DNA of 24,988 bases from the NCBI GenBank assembly GCA_021790055.1, contig JAJYIL010000002.1, positions 1 to 24,988 on the forward strand, given 5' to 3'. Below, in pieces: positions 14,316 to 21,963 of the stretch. The notes beneath the pieces were generated by a model that ran no database searches, was not told the DNA's origin, and saw only the letters and a program-made list of their open reading frames with translations. How positions within the stretch are numbered: position 1 is the first letter of the stretch; the number at the start of each line of letters is the position of its first letter. The position numbers were made by a program, and so were the translations under genes. This stretch comes from Bacteroidota bacterium. GTDB taxonomy: Bacteria > Bacteroidota > Ignavibacteria > Ignavibacteriales > Ignavibacteriaceae.

Positions 14316-16721
14316 TTAGTTGCGTAACGGCTTACCAGTCGTTAAAATGCTTTGAATTCTTTCCAATGTTTTCTTCTCTCCAATCAGACTTAGAAACGCT
14401 TCTCTTTCTAAATCAAGTAAATATTTTTCCGAAACCAAAGTACCCTGGGTCAAATCGCCGCCGCTCATAACGTAAGCCAGCTTTTCAACAATCTTCCTAT
14501 CATGGTCGGAGATATAATTTCCCATTCGAAAAGAATAAGCGCCAACCAGAAGCGTTGCAAGCGCTTCTCTACCGAGTGCTTTTATATTATCTCTCTGTAC
14601 CGGCTGGGAATAACCTTTCTCTGCCATTGCGAGAACCGACTGCTTCGCGTCCGTAATTACTTTATTTGGATTAATTGTTATTTCATCTTTTCCGCTTCTG
14701 AAAATGTCCATATCGAAAGCTTCGTAAGCTGACGTGGCAACTTTAGCGGTTGCGATATTCATAAATCTTTTTTGAAGTTCCGGAAATTCAACTTCGCCTT
14801 CAACGTAACTATCCGAAGCTCGCAAAGTCATTTCTTTTGTGCCGCCGCCTGCCGGAATTATTCCGACACCAACCTCAACCAAGCCAATGTAGGTCTCGGC
14901 TGATGCCTGAATCTTGTCAGCATGCAAACAGAACTCGCATCCGCCGCCAAGTACAAGATTATGAGGCGCAACCACAACCGGTATACTTGAGTAGCGAATT
15001 CTCATTGAAGTGTTTTGAAAAGTTCGAACCGCTAAATCAATTTCATCGTACTCCTGTTCGGTTGCAAGCATAAACATCATTGCCAGGTTTGCGCCGGCAG
15101 AAAAGTTTTGTCCGTTGTTCGCAATTACGAGTCCGGCAAAATCTTTTTCAGCAATTTCAATTGTTTTGTTTATTGCTTCAAGAATCTCCGAGCCGATAGT
15201 ATTCATCTTTGTCTGAAATTCAAGATTAAGAACTCCGCCGCCGATATCATGCAGTGTTGCGCCGGAATTATGCCAGACCGGTTTGTAGGTTCGATAGTTA
15301 TCGAGAATTATAAAATTATCTTTACCGGGGATTTCCTTGTACGAAAAAGAATTCCGGTCAAAATATTTTTTCTTTCCGTCTTCAACCTGGTAAAATGATT
15401 TGAATCCTTTCGCAAGCATTTCTTTAACCCAATTAGCCGGAGGAAGCTTTGCTTCTTCCATAAGCTTACTAATTTTTTCTAAGTCGAGTACATCCCATGT
15501 TTCAAACGGACCTAATTCCCAACCGAAGCCCGCGCGCATCGCATCATCTATCTTATAAATTTCATCCGCAATTTCCGGTATGCGATGAGATGCATAGCTG
15601 AAAATGTTAAATGAAAGAAGGCGTAATAATTCTCCGGCTTTATCCTGTGCAGCATGAAGTGCTTTTAGTCTGTCGCGTAGATTTTCAATCGGCTTAGCAG
15701 CAGTAACCGATGCGAACTTTGATTTGCCGCTCGACCTATATTCAAATGAATTTATATCCAGTTCAAGAATTTCAGTTTCGCCTTTTTCATTTTTTATCTT
15801 CTTATAAAATCCTTGACCGGATTTATCGCCCAGCCAATTTTTGACAACCATCTTCTTCACATAATCCGGAATAGAAAACAACTGCCGCATTTCATCATCC
15901 GAACAATCTTTGTAAATATTGTCTGCCACTTTTACCAACGTGTCTATTCCAACCACATCGCAAGTTCTAAAAGTTGCGGACTTTGGTTTGCCGGTTAAAG
16001 GTCCGGTAAGGGTATCAATTTCTTTTATTGAAAGCTTAAGTTCGCCCATCAGCTTAAAAACCGCCATCATGCTGAAGACCCCGATTCTATTGGCTATAAA
16101 CGCTGGTGTATCCTTGCAGAGAACTGTCGTTTTGCCGAGGAACAAACTTCCGTAATTCATTAGGAAGTTGATTACTTCTTGATTGGTCTTTGGTGTCGGA
16201 ATAATCTCCAGAAGTTGAAGGTACCTTGGCGGATTAAAGAAGTGAGCTCCGCAGAAATTCTTTTGAAAGTCTTCGCTCCTTCCCTCAATCATTAAATGGA
16301 CCGGGATTCCCGAAGTGTTTGTTGTAATCAGAGAACCGGGCTTGCGGAATTTCTCTATGTTATCAAAGATATTATTTTTGATTTCAAGGTTCTCTACCAC
16401 TGCTTCTACTATCCAATCAGCATTTTTCAGCATGTTCAAATCGTCTTCAATATTTCCGGTGGTAATTCTTAAAGCAAATGATTGAAGATATACCGGTGAA
16501 GGTTTCGCGCTGAGAACATTTTTCAAATTGTCATTTACAATTCTGTTCCGAACTTTCTTATCTGTTAAAGATAGACCTTCTTTCTTTCCCTTTTCAGTCA
16601 ACTCTTTTGGAACGATATCCAGGAGATAAACTTTACATCCGATGTTTGCGAAGTGAGCAGCAATTCGCGAGCCCATTACTCCGGAACCAAGAACTGCAAC
16701 TTCTTTAATAATTCTTTTCAT
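14316..16721 (-). CDS. fadN: Bifunctional 3-hydroxyacyl-CoA dehydrogenase/enoyl-CoA hydratase, FadN type
   Basis: 801 aa. Dehydrogenase first, hydratase last: the reverse of proteobacterial FadB, and the layout of Bacillus subtilis FadN (YusL, 789 aa). Residues 6-31 are the NAD-binding VAVLGSGVMGSRIAAHFANIGCKVYLLDI. Then come TNTSGIP and GAHFFNPPRYLQLLEIIPTPKT, with the dehydrogenase catalytic His and Glu, and the GPLTGKPKSATFRTCDVVGIDTLVKV C-terminal domain. The second half holds the crotonase fold: NGQNFSAGANLAMM (oxyanion hole), LVLGGGCEFCLHADKIQAS and YIGLVEVGVGIIPAGGGTKEM, with both expected glutamates (GGGCE and LVEVG). It hydrates enoyl-CoA and oxidises the 3-hydroxy product with NAD. 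It lies 26 bases after the acyl-CoA synthetase and 59 before fadA. Confidence 0.93.
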   Translation of the reverse strand: MKRIIKEVAVLGSGVMGSRIAAHFANIGCKVYLLDIVPKELTEKGKKEGLSLTDKKVRNRIVNDNLKNVLSAKPSPVYLQSFALRITTGNIEDDLNMLKNADWIVEAVVENLEIKNNIFDNIEKFRKPGSLITTNTSGIPVHLMIEGRSEDFQKNFCGAHFFNPPRYLQLLEIIPTPKTNQEVINFLMNYGSLFLGKTTVLCKDTPAFIANRIGVFSMMAVFKLMGELKLSIKEIDTLTGPLTGKPKSATFRTCDVVGIDTLVKVADNIYKDCSDDEMRQLFSIPDYVKKMVVKNWLGDKSGQGFYKKIKNEKGETEILELDINSFEYRSSGKSKFASVTAAKPIENLRDRLKALHAAQDKAGELLRLLSFNIFSYASHRIPEIADEIYKIDDAMRAGFGWELGPFETWDVLDLEKISKLMEEAKLPPANWVKEMLAKGFKSFYQVEDGKKKYFDRNSFSYKEIPGKDNFIILDNYRTYKPVWHNSGATLHDIGGGVLNLEFQTKMNTIGSEILEAINKTIEIAEKDFAGLVIANNGQNFSAGANLAMMFMLATEQEYDEIDLAVRTFQNTSMRIRYSSIPVVVAPHNLVLGGGCEFCLHADKIQASAETYIGLVEVGVGIIPAGGGTKEMTLRASDSYVEGEVEFPELQKRFMNIATAKVATSAYEAFDMDIFRSGKDEITINPNKVITDAKQSVLAMAEKGYSQPVQRDNIKALGREALATLLVGAYSFRMGNYISDHDRKIVEKLAYVMSGGDLTQGTLVSEKYLLDLEREAFLSLIGEKKTLERIQSILTTGKPLRN

Positions 16722-16747
16722 AATTGATTCTTGTTTTATTTTTATTT

Positions 16748-18503
16748 TTAATCTTCATTGTAGATTTTTTCGATTAGGTCTTTGTACTTTTCTAAAATCA
16801 CTTTTCGCTTCAATTTCAAAGTCGGTGTTAATTCCCCTGTTTCAACAGCCCAGTCGTCAGAAAGTATTTCAAACTTTTTTATTTGCTCGATGTGCGAAAA
16901 TCTTTTATTATACTTTTGAATATCCTGCCATATTCTTTCTTTAACAATTGGAGAATGAATCATTCCGTTTACTGAAAGCTCTTTTGCACCAATTAAAAAT
17001 GAAAACACTGTCCGGGACAATCAATGCAGCGGTAAATTTCCTGTCTTTTCCAATCACCATTATATTTTTAATGAACCAGGATTCTTTCATTTTGTTTTCA
17101 ATTGGAAGCGGTGCTACAAATTTTCCTCCAGATGTTTTGAAGACTTCATTTTTCCTATCGGTTATTTTCAGAAATCTCCCCTGAACAAGCTCGCCTATAT
17201 CGCCTGTCCGAAACCAGCCTTCATCATCAAAAGCATTTTTAGTTAACTCCGGTTGATTATAGTATCCGCTAAAAACGTTTTCGCCTTTAACCAATATCTG
17301 ACCGTCAACATCTATTTTAATTTTCACGCCGGGAATTGATAAGCCGGCAGTACCCAAACAATACAATCCTTTTTCAAAGAGATTGCATGAAAGAACAGGC
17401 GAGGTTTCCGTAAGCCCGTATCCTTCACAAATGTGAATTCCGGCTGCGGTAAAAATTCTTGCAAGTCTTGGCTGAAGGACTGCTGCACCGCAAATAATCC
17501 CTTTTACCTCCCCGCCAAGTGCTTCAATCCATTTGCTGAAGACTAATTTTCTTGCAACAATAAGCCTTAGATTATAAAACCAATTGTTTTTCCCTTCCGG
17601 GTCATAATGATTTGCCAAATTAACTGCCCAGCCAAAAATAGATTTCTTCAGACCGGTCAAGCTTCTTCCCTTTTCCATTATTCTTTCATAAATCTTTTCT
17701 AGAAGCCTTGGAACAGTTGTAAAATAATTTGGTTTTACTTCCTGAAAATTCTCTACTACTTTCTCGAGGCTTTCGGCAAAATAAATCGCTCCGCCAATCT
17801 GTAAATAGAAATAGATTGCTGTTCTTTCAAATATGTGACAGATAGGAAGGAAGCTTATCATTCGATGCTCAAAGTTAATAGGCATAATCTGAACTAAAGA
17901 CTGAATATTGCTGATTATGTTTTTATGAGAAAGCATTACACCTTTTGGAATTCCGGTAGTTCCCGAAGTATAAATAATTGTGGCAAGGTCATCCGGCATT
18001 ATTGATTCTTGAATTGCAACCAGTTCATCTTTGAATGACATATCTTTACATGATAAAATATCCTTCCAATTCTTCGCCCCGTCAACCTCATCAAAAGTAT
18101 AAATATCCTGAACAGATTTTGTCTTAGGAACCACCTTTTCAACTTTCTTATATAAATCTTTATCGGATACGAAAACCAATTTTACCTGTGCATCATTGAA
18201 GATATAAACATACTCATCCTCGCTCATCGTTGGGTATACCGGAACATCTACACCGCCTATCTGCAGAATTCCAAGGTCAACAAAATTCCATTCGGAGCGA
18301 TTGTTTGAAATGATTGCAAATTTGTCGCTCGCTTTAAATCCCATGCTCAACAAGCCAAGACTAAAGTCGTCGGCTATTTCTTTAATCTTCACAGAGCTGT
18401 GCTTCTGCCACTTGCCGTTTTTTTTATCGCAAATAGAATCTATCCGGGGATAATTTTCTATTTGATACGGTAGAATATCTATTAGTCTTTTTACAATTAC
18501 CAC
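16748..18503 (-). pseudogene. Long-chain acyl-CoA synthetase with a frameshift near the C-terminus (true mutation or sequence error)
   Basis: Activates free fatty acids to acyl-CoA with ATP. Adenylation motifs are clear: TIIYTSGTTGIPKGVMLSHKN, GYGLTETSPVLS, GWFRTGDIGEL and LKITDRKNEVFKTSGGKFVAP. The main frame runs past KFTAALIVPD into a foreign tail and stops near 16941. The missing end (FSFLIGAKELSVNGMI through ELTPTLKLKRKVILEKYKDLIEKIYNED) is in the neighbouring frame up to 16748. One extra base in the A5/A4 runs at 16995-17005 (plus strand) explains this. Without repair the protein loses the C-terminal lysine needed for adenylation. Joined, it has about 584 aa, normal for the family. I place the start at a GTG (18503) with AGGG upstream; a TTG at 18593 is possible in frame, but would leave almost no room for divergent promoters. 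Because the break lies by homopolymers, an assembly error is a real alternative. Confidence 0.85.
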
Positions 18504-18592
18504 CAATATCCCTAAAACTTGATTCGCCTGGAACGACTTATTTATTTTATGATAACCTTGATCCAATATAAAAATCTGATATTTAAAACACA

Positions 18593-18606
18593 AGCGAAAT
18601 TTCGCT
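18593..18606. promoter_or_regulatory. Perfect 14-bp palindrome between divergent fatty-acid genes, candidate operator
   Basis: AGCGAAATTTCGCT is its own reverse complement over all 14 bases. It lies near the middle of the 176-base gap between the acyl-CoA synthetase start (18503) and the XRE-family regulator start (18680). This is the expected position for an operator controlling both directions. Binding by the adjacent regulator is inference. Confidence 0.6.
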
Positions 18607-18679
18607 AATAATGAAATTTTACCATTTTGATTTTTTATTTGATATATTTAGCACACGTTATTTATGTTTCCGGGAATCT

Positions 18680-20182
18680 ATGATAAAAAAGAAATATATC
18701 AGGCTGATATTCGGCTTAAAGCTTAAGCAATTTAGACAGGAAAAGAATTTATTACTTTCAGACCTATCACAAAGGAGCGGATTATCAATCTCATATTTAA
18801 ACGAAATTGAGACCGGCAAGAAATACCCAAAAGAAGACAAGATTGCCTCTTTGGCTGAGGCACTCGGGACTTCATTTGATAAACTGGTGTCCTTAAAGCT
18901 TGTAAGAAATCTCGCACCGATTGAAGAGCTTCTGGAGTCAAATATCCTTGACCAGCTTCCGCTTGACCACTATGGAATTAATATTAATAAGCTAATCTCC
19001 TTAATGTCGAATTCATCAATGCAGCTCAGCGCTTTAATTGCTACGTTTATTGAAACTGCTCAATCATCCGAATTAAGTCAGAATATCTTTAGCCGTAATG
19101 CACTTAGGAACTTCAAGGAATTCAACGAAAACTATTTTGATGATATCGAAGCGGCAGCAAAAGAATTCAGAAAGAAAATCAAAATAAAACCGGTGCGCCG
19201 GATAAAATTTCAGCAGCTTAAATCAATTCTTGAGGAAGAGTATAATTATGAAATAAATGAGTCTTCGCTTAATGAATACGCAGGGCTAAGTGAGCTGCGC
19301 GCAGCTGTTCTTAACGGAAAACAGAACAGACTATTATTAAATGCTAATCTTTCAGAGGCACAGAAAGCATTTATCGCCGGTAAAGAATTAGCGTATAATT
19401 TCTTAGGTATTAAAGACAGAAGCCTAATCTACCCCGGCATTAAACTTAACACCTTCGACCACCTCCTTAATTATTTTAGAGTATCATATTTTTCAACCGC
19501 ATTACTTATCAATTCGGATTTTCTTATTCAAGATTTAGAAAAGCTTTTCCGGCTGCCGGCATGGGATGAAGACAGGCTTTTAACTATTATAAGTTCCTTC
19601 AATTCGACTACCGAGATGTTCTTTCAACGGGTTGCAAACCTTGCACCAAAATATTTCGGATTGAATAGGTTCTTCTTCTTCCGGCTTAACCACGATATGA
19701 GCACTGGCACTTTCAGCCTTTCTAATGAATTAAGATTAAATACACAAAGAAACTTCAACGAGCTGCAGCCCGGTGAGCATTATTGCAGAAGATGGATTTC
19801 GTTTGAGATTTTAAACAGAATGACCGCGGTTATTAAGAAAAACAAAAACTTCAATGAACGCATTGCAGGTGTTCTTCATTCAAAGTTTTTTGGTTCCGGA
19901 GATGAATACCTTTCAATTTCTGTTGCTCAAAGAGGAACGCTTTTCAAAAATTACTTGTCCAGCTTAACTATCGGCTTTCAAATAGATGATACGCTGTTGA
20001 AGAAAATAAAATTCTTGTCTGACTTTAAAATCCAGAATAAAATAGTTAACGACACATGCGAGAGATGTACAATTACAGATTGCAGGGAAAGAGCCGCTCC
20101 TCCTTCTTATGCAACGAAAATTGAACATGAAAGAAAGCTGGAGGAAGCACTCAGTGAATTAAAAGAAAAGATGACAAAGTAG
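18680..20182 (+). CDS. XRE-family regulator with short-chain fatty acyl regulator-type C-terminus
   Basis: 500 aa from the ATG at 18680. Residues about 12-68 are a helix-turn-helix of the XRE/Cro class (LKLKQFRQEKNLLLSDLSQRSGLSISYLNEIETGKKYPKEDKIASLAEALG). The middle of the protein includes a KAFIAGKELAYNFLGI stretch like the DUF955/IrrE-related region, but with no HExxH, so no protease activity is expected. The C-terminal third ends in a cysteine motif, C460-ER-C463-TITD-C468-RERAAPP, typical of the short-chain fatty acyl transcriptional regulator family related to RamB. Such proteins sense acyl-CoA or propionate metabolism; the effector here is unknown. The ORF could begin at 18611, but the extension does not resemble the family. 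It is divergent from the acyl-CoA synthetase/fad genes, with a palindrome between them, so control of beta-oxidation is likely. Confidence 0.85.
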   Translation: MIKKKYIRLIFGLKLKQFRQEKNLLLSDLSQRSGLSISYLNEIETGKKYPKEDKIASLAEALGTSFDKLVSLKLVRNLAPIEELLESNILDQLPLDHYGININKLISLMSNSSMQLSALIATFIETAQSSELSQNIFSRNALRNFKEFNENYFDDIEAAAKEFRKKIKIKPVRRIKFQQLKSILEEEYNYEINESSLNEYAGLSELRAAVLNGKQNRLLLNANLSEAQKAFIAGKELAYNFLGIKDRSLIYPGIKLNTFDHLLNYFRVSYFSTALLINSDFLIQDLEKLFRLPAWDEDRLLTIISSFNSTTEMFFQRVANLAPKYFGLNRFFFFRLNHDMSTGTFSLSNELRLNTQRNFNELQPGEHYCRRWISFEILNRMTAVIKKNKNFNERIAGVLHSKFFGSGDEYLSISVAQRGTLFKNYLSSLTIGFQIDDTLLKKIKFLSDFKIQNKIVNDTCERCTITDCRERAAPPSYATKIEHERKLEEALSELKEKMTK

Positions 20183-20194
20183 ACAGTTGCCAGA

Positions 20195-20623
20195 TTATTT
20201 TTCGAACTCCTCAATTTTACGCTTAACATCTTCCGGAATTTGAATCGACTGAAGCTTTTCATAATCGTATGCAACTAATTTTGTAACCGCGGTAGCAGCG
20301 GCAAATTGTTTACCTCCTCTTTCAATCATAATCAAATTTTCCATATCAGAGCTTTTATTGCCGAATTTAGATACACGGGTATATATTTCAACTTTGTCGC
20401 CGAGGTTTATCGGCTGCAAATAATCTATTTCAATTCTTGCAACAATCGCGCTGTAATCCAAACTGCTTCTTTCTCTTTTGAATATCTCATTAAAGTATGC
20501 TATACGGGCTTCCTCAATGTAAGTTAAGTATCTTGCATTGTTAACGTGCCGCATCGCATCAAGGTCTGAAAATCTTACTTCAACTTTAACCTTATGCTTG
20601 AATAGATTTAAATCGCTTTTCAT
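20195..20623 (-). CDS. Acyl-CoA thioesterase, 4HBT hotdog family
   Basis: 142 aa single hotdog domain. VEVRFSDLDAMRHVNNARYLTYIEEARIAYF is the 4HBT signature with the active-site Asp (D-xx-RHVNN form), followed by VARIEIDYLQPINLGDKVEIYTRVSKFGNKSSDMENLI. It resembles the thioesterase at 9273-9728 in layout but is clearly a different paralogue. It would hydrolyse acyl-CoA. The ATG at 20623 lies 8 bases past the stop of the threonine aldolase gene, so the two are co-transcribed. Its stop is 12 bases from that of the divergent-facing regulator gene, so they are convergent with almost no spacer. Confidence 0.87.
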   Translation of the reverse strand: MKSDLNLFKHKVKVEVRFSDLDAMRHVNNARYLTYIEEARIAYFNEIFKRERSSLDYSAIVARIEIDYLQPINLGDKVEIYTRVSKFGNKSSDMENLIMIERGGKQFAAATAVTKLVAYDYEKLQSIQIPEDVKRKIEEFEK

Positions 20624-20631
20624 TTTAAAAA

Positions 20632-21672
20632 TTATTTCTTGTTGAATATATTATTAAGAATCTTTTTAGACTTTTCAATTTCATCAAAGCTTACATCCAG
20701 GTGAGTAATCATCCGTAAGTATCCCGGCTTGCCTTCCGAGATAAGCAAACCTGCTTCGCTACATCTTTCAATTGAATCAAGTACGTTAAGAGCATTTGAT
20801 TTGAAGATGACAATGTTTGTTTGAACTGAAATTAAATCAATTTCGCAAGAAGAAATTTCAGCAATTGTCTCTGCCAGCATCCTTGCCTTTTGATGGTCTT
20901 CCTCTAAGCGTTCTATATTATTTTTTAAAGCATACAAACCTGCCGCTGCAATTATTCCAATCTGCCGCATGCCGCCGCCCCATGATTTACGCACCCTAAA
21001 AGCTTCTTTAATAAATTCTTTCGTTCCGCCGATAATAGAGCCGACCGGCGCACCAAGCCCTTTTGATAAGCAGCATGAAATGGAATCGAAGTGGGAAGCA
21101 TATTCTTTAACAGGAATCTTCGAAGCGACTGATGCATTCCATATTCTTGCTCCGTCAAGATGAAGCTTCAAGTCATATTTTTTAGCAAGCTCCTTAACAC
21201 GGAGAATATTTTCTATCGGATGAATTGTACCGCCGGCGCGGTTGTGTGTATTTTCTATTTCAATTACTTTTGTTCGCGGCATATAGTAGGCTTCAATTGG
21301 TCTGATGCAAGGCTCAATCTGTTCCGGTGTAATCACGCCGGCTTTGCCTTCAACCGGCATAAGCTGAACTCCGCTCAGTACCGCAGGGGAGCCGGATTCA
21401 TATTGAAAAATGTGAGCATCTCTTTCGCAAACTACTTCATCGCCCGGAGAAGTGAGAACTCTTAAGCAAATTTGATTTCCCATTACTCCGCTTGAAACAA
21501 AAAGTGCTGCTTCCTTTCCAAGAAGCTCAGTCGCATATTCCTGAAGCTGGTTTACTGACGGGTCTTCCTGGAATACATCGTCGCCGACTTCGGCTTCGTA
21601 CATGGCTCTACGCATTTCTTGTGATGGTCTGGTTACTGTGTCGCTGCGTAGGTAGATTGGTTTTGTTGTCAT
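20632..21672 (-). CDS. ltaE: Low-specificity L-threonine aldolase
   Basis: 346 aa PLP enzyme of fold type I, splitting L-threonine (or allo-threonine) into glycine and acetaldehyde. Landmarks are LRSDTVTRPSQEMRRAM (residues 8-24), VGDDVFQEDPSVNQLQ, FVSSGVMGNQICLRV, ERDAHIFQYESG with the His stacking on PLP, IENTHNRAGG, LHLDGARIWNASVA with D173 and R176, and CCLSKGLGAPVGS with the Schiff-base lysine K204. Length and motifs match bacterial LtaE closely. The leader is A-rich (AAATAAATAAAATAAA) without a Shine-Dalgarno. Upstream is a decayed antitoxin remnant rather than a functional gene; the thioesterase follows after 8 bases. Nothing visible suggests special regulation. Confidence 0.94.
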   Translation of the reverse strand: MTTKPIYLRSDTVTRPSQEMRRAMYEAEVGDDVFQEDPSVNQLQEYATELLGKEAALFVSSGVMGNQICLRVLTSPGDEVVCERDAHIFQYESGSPAVLSGVQLMPVEGKAGVITPEQIEPCIRPIEAYYMPRTKVIEIENTHNRAGGTIHPIENILRVKELAKKYDLKLHLDGARIWNASVASKIPVKEYASHFDSISCCLSKGLGAPVGSIIGGTKEFIKEAFRVRKSWGGGMRQIGIIAAAGLYALKNNIERLEEDHQKARMLAETIAEISSCEIDLISVQTNIVIFKSNALNVLDSIERCSEAGLLISEGKPGYLRMITHLDVSFDEIEKSKKILNNIFNKK

Positions 21673-21682
21673 TTTATTTTAT

Positions 21683-21866
21683 TTATTTATTTTTTTTAAT
21701 TACTTCGTCGGCAAGTTTTTCGAGTATGTCCTCGGAATCAGCAAACAATTTATCTCATTTTTTTTTCAGACTCAAGTTCAGCAAGCAGCCATTTAGCAAA
21801 AGTGCCTTGCTCGTCTTCAGGAATTTTTTCAGCTTTTCTAAAGGCTTTTTCTAATAATTTAGTCAT
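21683..21866 (-). pseudogene. Degenerate antitoxin remnant (frameshift plus nonsense codon)
   Basis: From the ATG at 21866 the minus strand reads MTKLLEKAFRKAEKIPEDEQ, then GTFAKWLLAELESEKK. In frame it then gives M-R-stop, but one frame over it continues DKLFADSEDILEKLADEVIKKNK to a TAA at 21685-21683. Joined, this is a 60-residue antitoxin of a common short family (LLEKAF-KLP-EQ-A-WLLAELESE-WDELFADSED-LE-LADEAL). One extra A in an A9 run (21741-21749 region) and a TGG-to-TGA change at the conserved Trp account for the damage. No toxin gene follows; threonine aldolase starts 11 bases after it. This explains most of the 291 bases between the aldolase and lnt; the rest (21867-21963) is plain AT-rich sequence. 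Confidence 0.7.
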
Positions 21867-21963
21867 GGTTTATTCATACTAAGTTTAATTTCAATACTTA
21901 ATTTATACAAATCAGATTACGACTAAAATGTTAAATTAAATTTAATCTTTGTCCAATCAAATT

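Noticed and set aside
18504..18593. TTG-start extension of the acyl-CoA synthetase
   Set aside because: It does not resemble the family and would leave only a few bases for divergent promoters and the palindrome.
18611..18679. N-terminal extension of the XRE regulator from the ATG at 18611
   Set aside because: The family starts near the helix-turn-helix; the 23 extra residues are AT-driven and the ATG at 18680 fits better.
18680..20182. Regulator as an IrrE/ImmA-type metalloprotease
   Set aside because: The HExxH zinc motif is missing from the DUF955-like region.
21931..21945. ttaaattaaatttaa near-palindrome downstream of lnt
   Set aside because: Only A and T, and similar strings occur by chance throughout; no stable hairpin or T-run.
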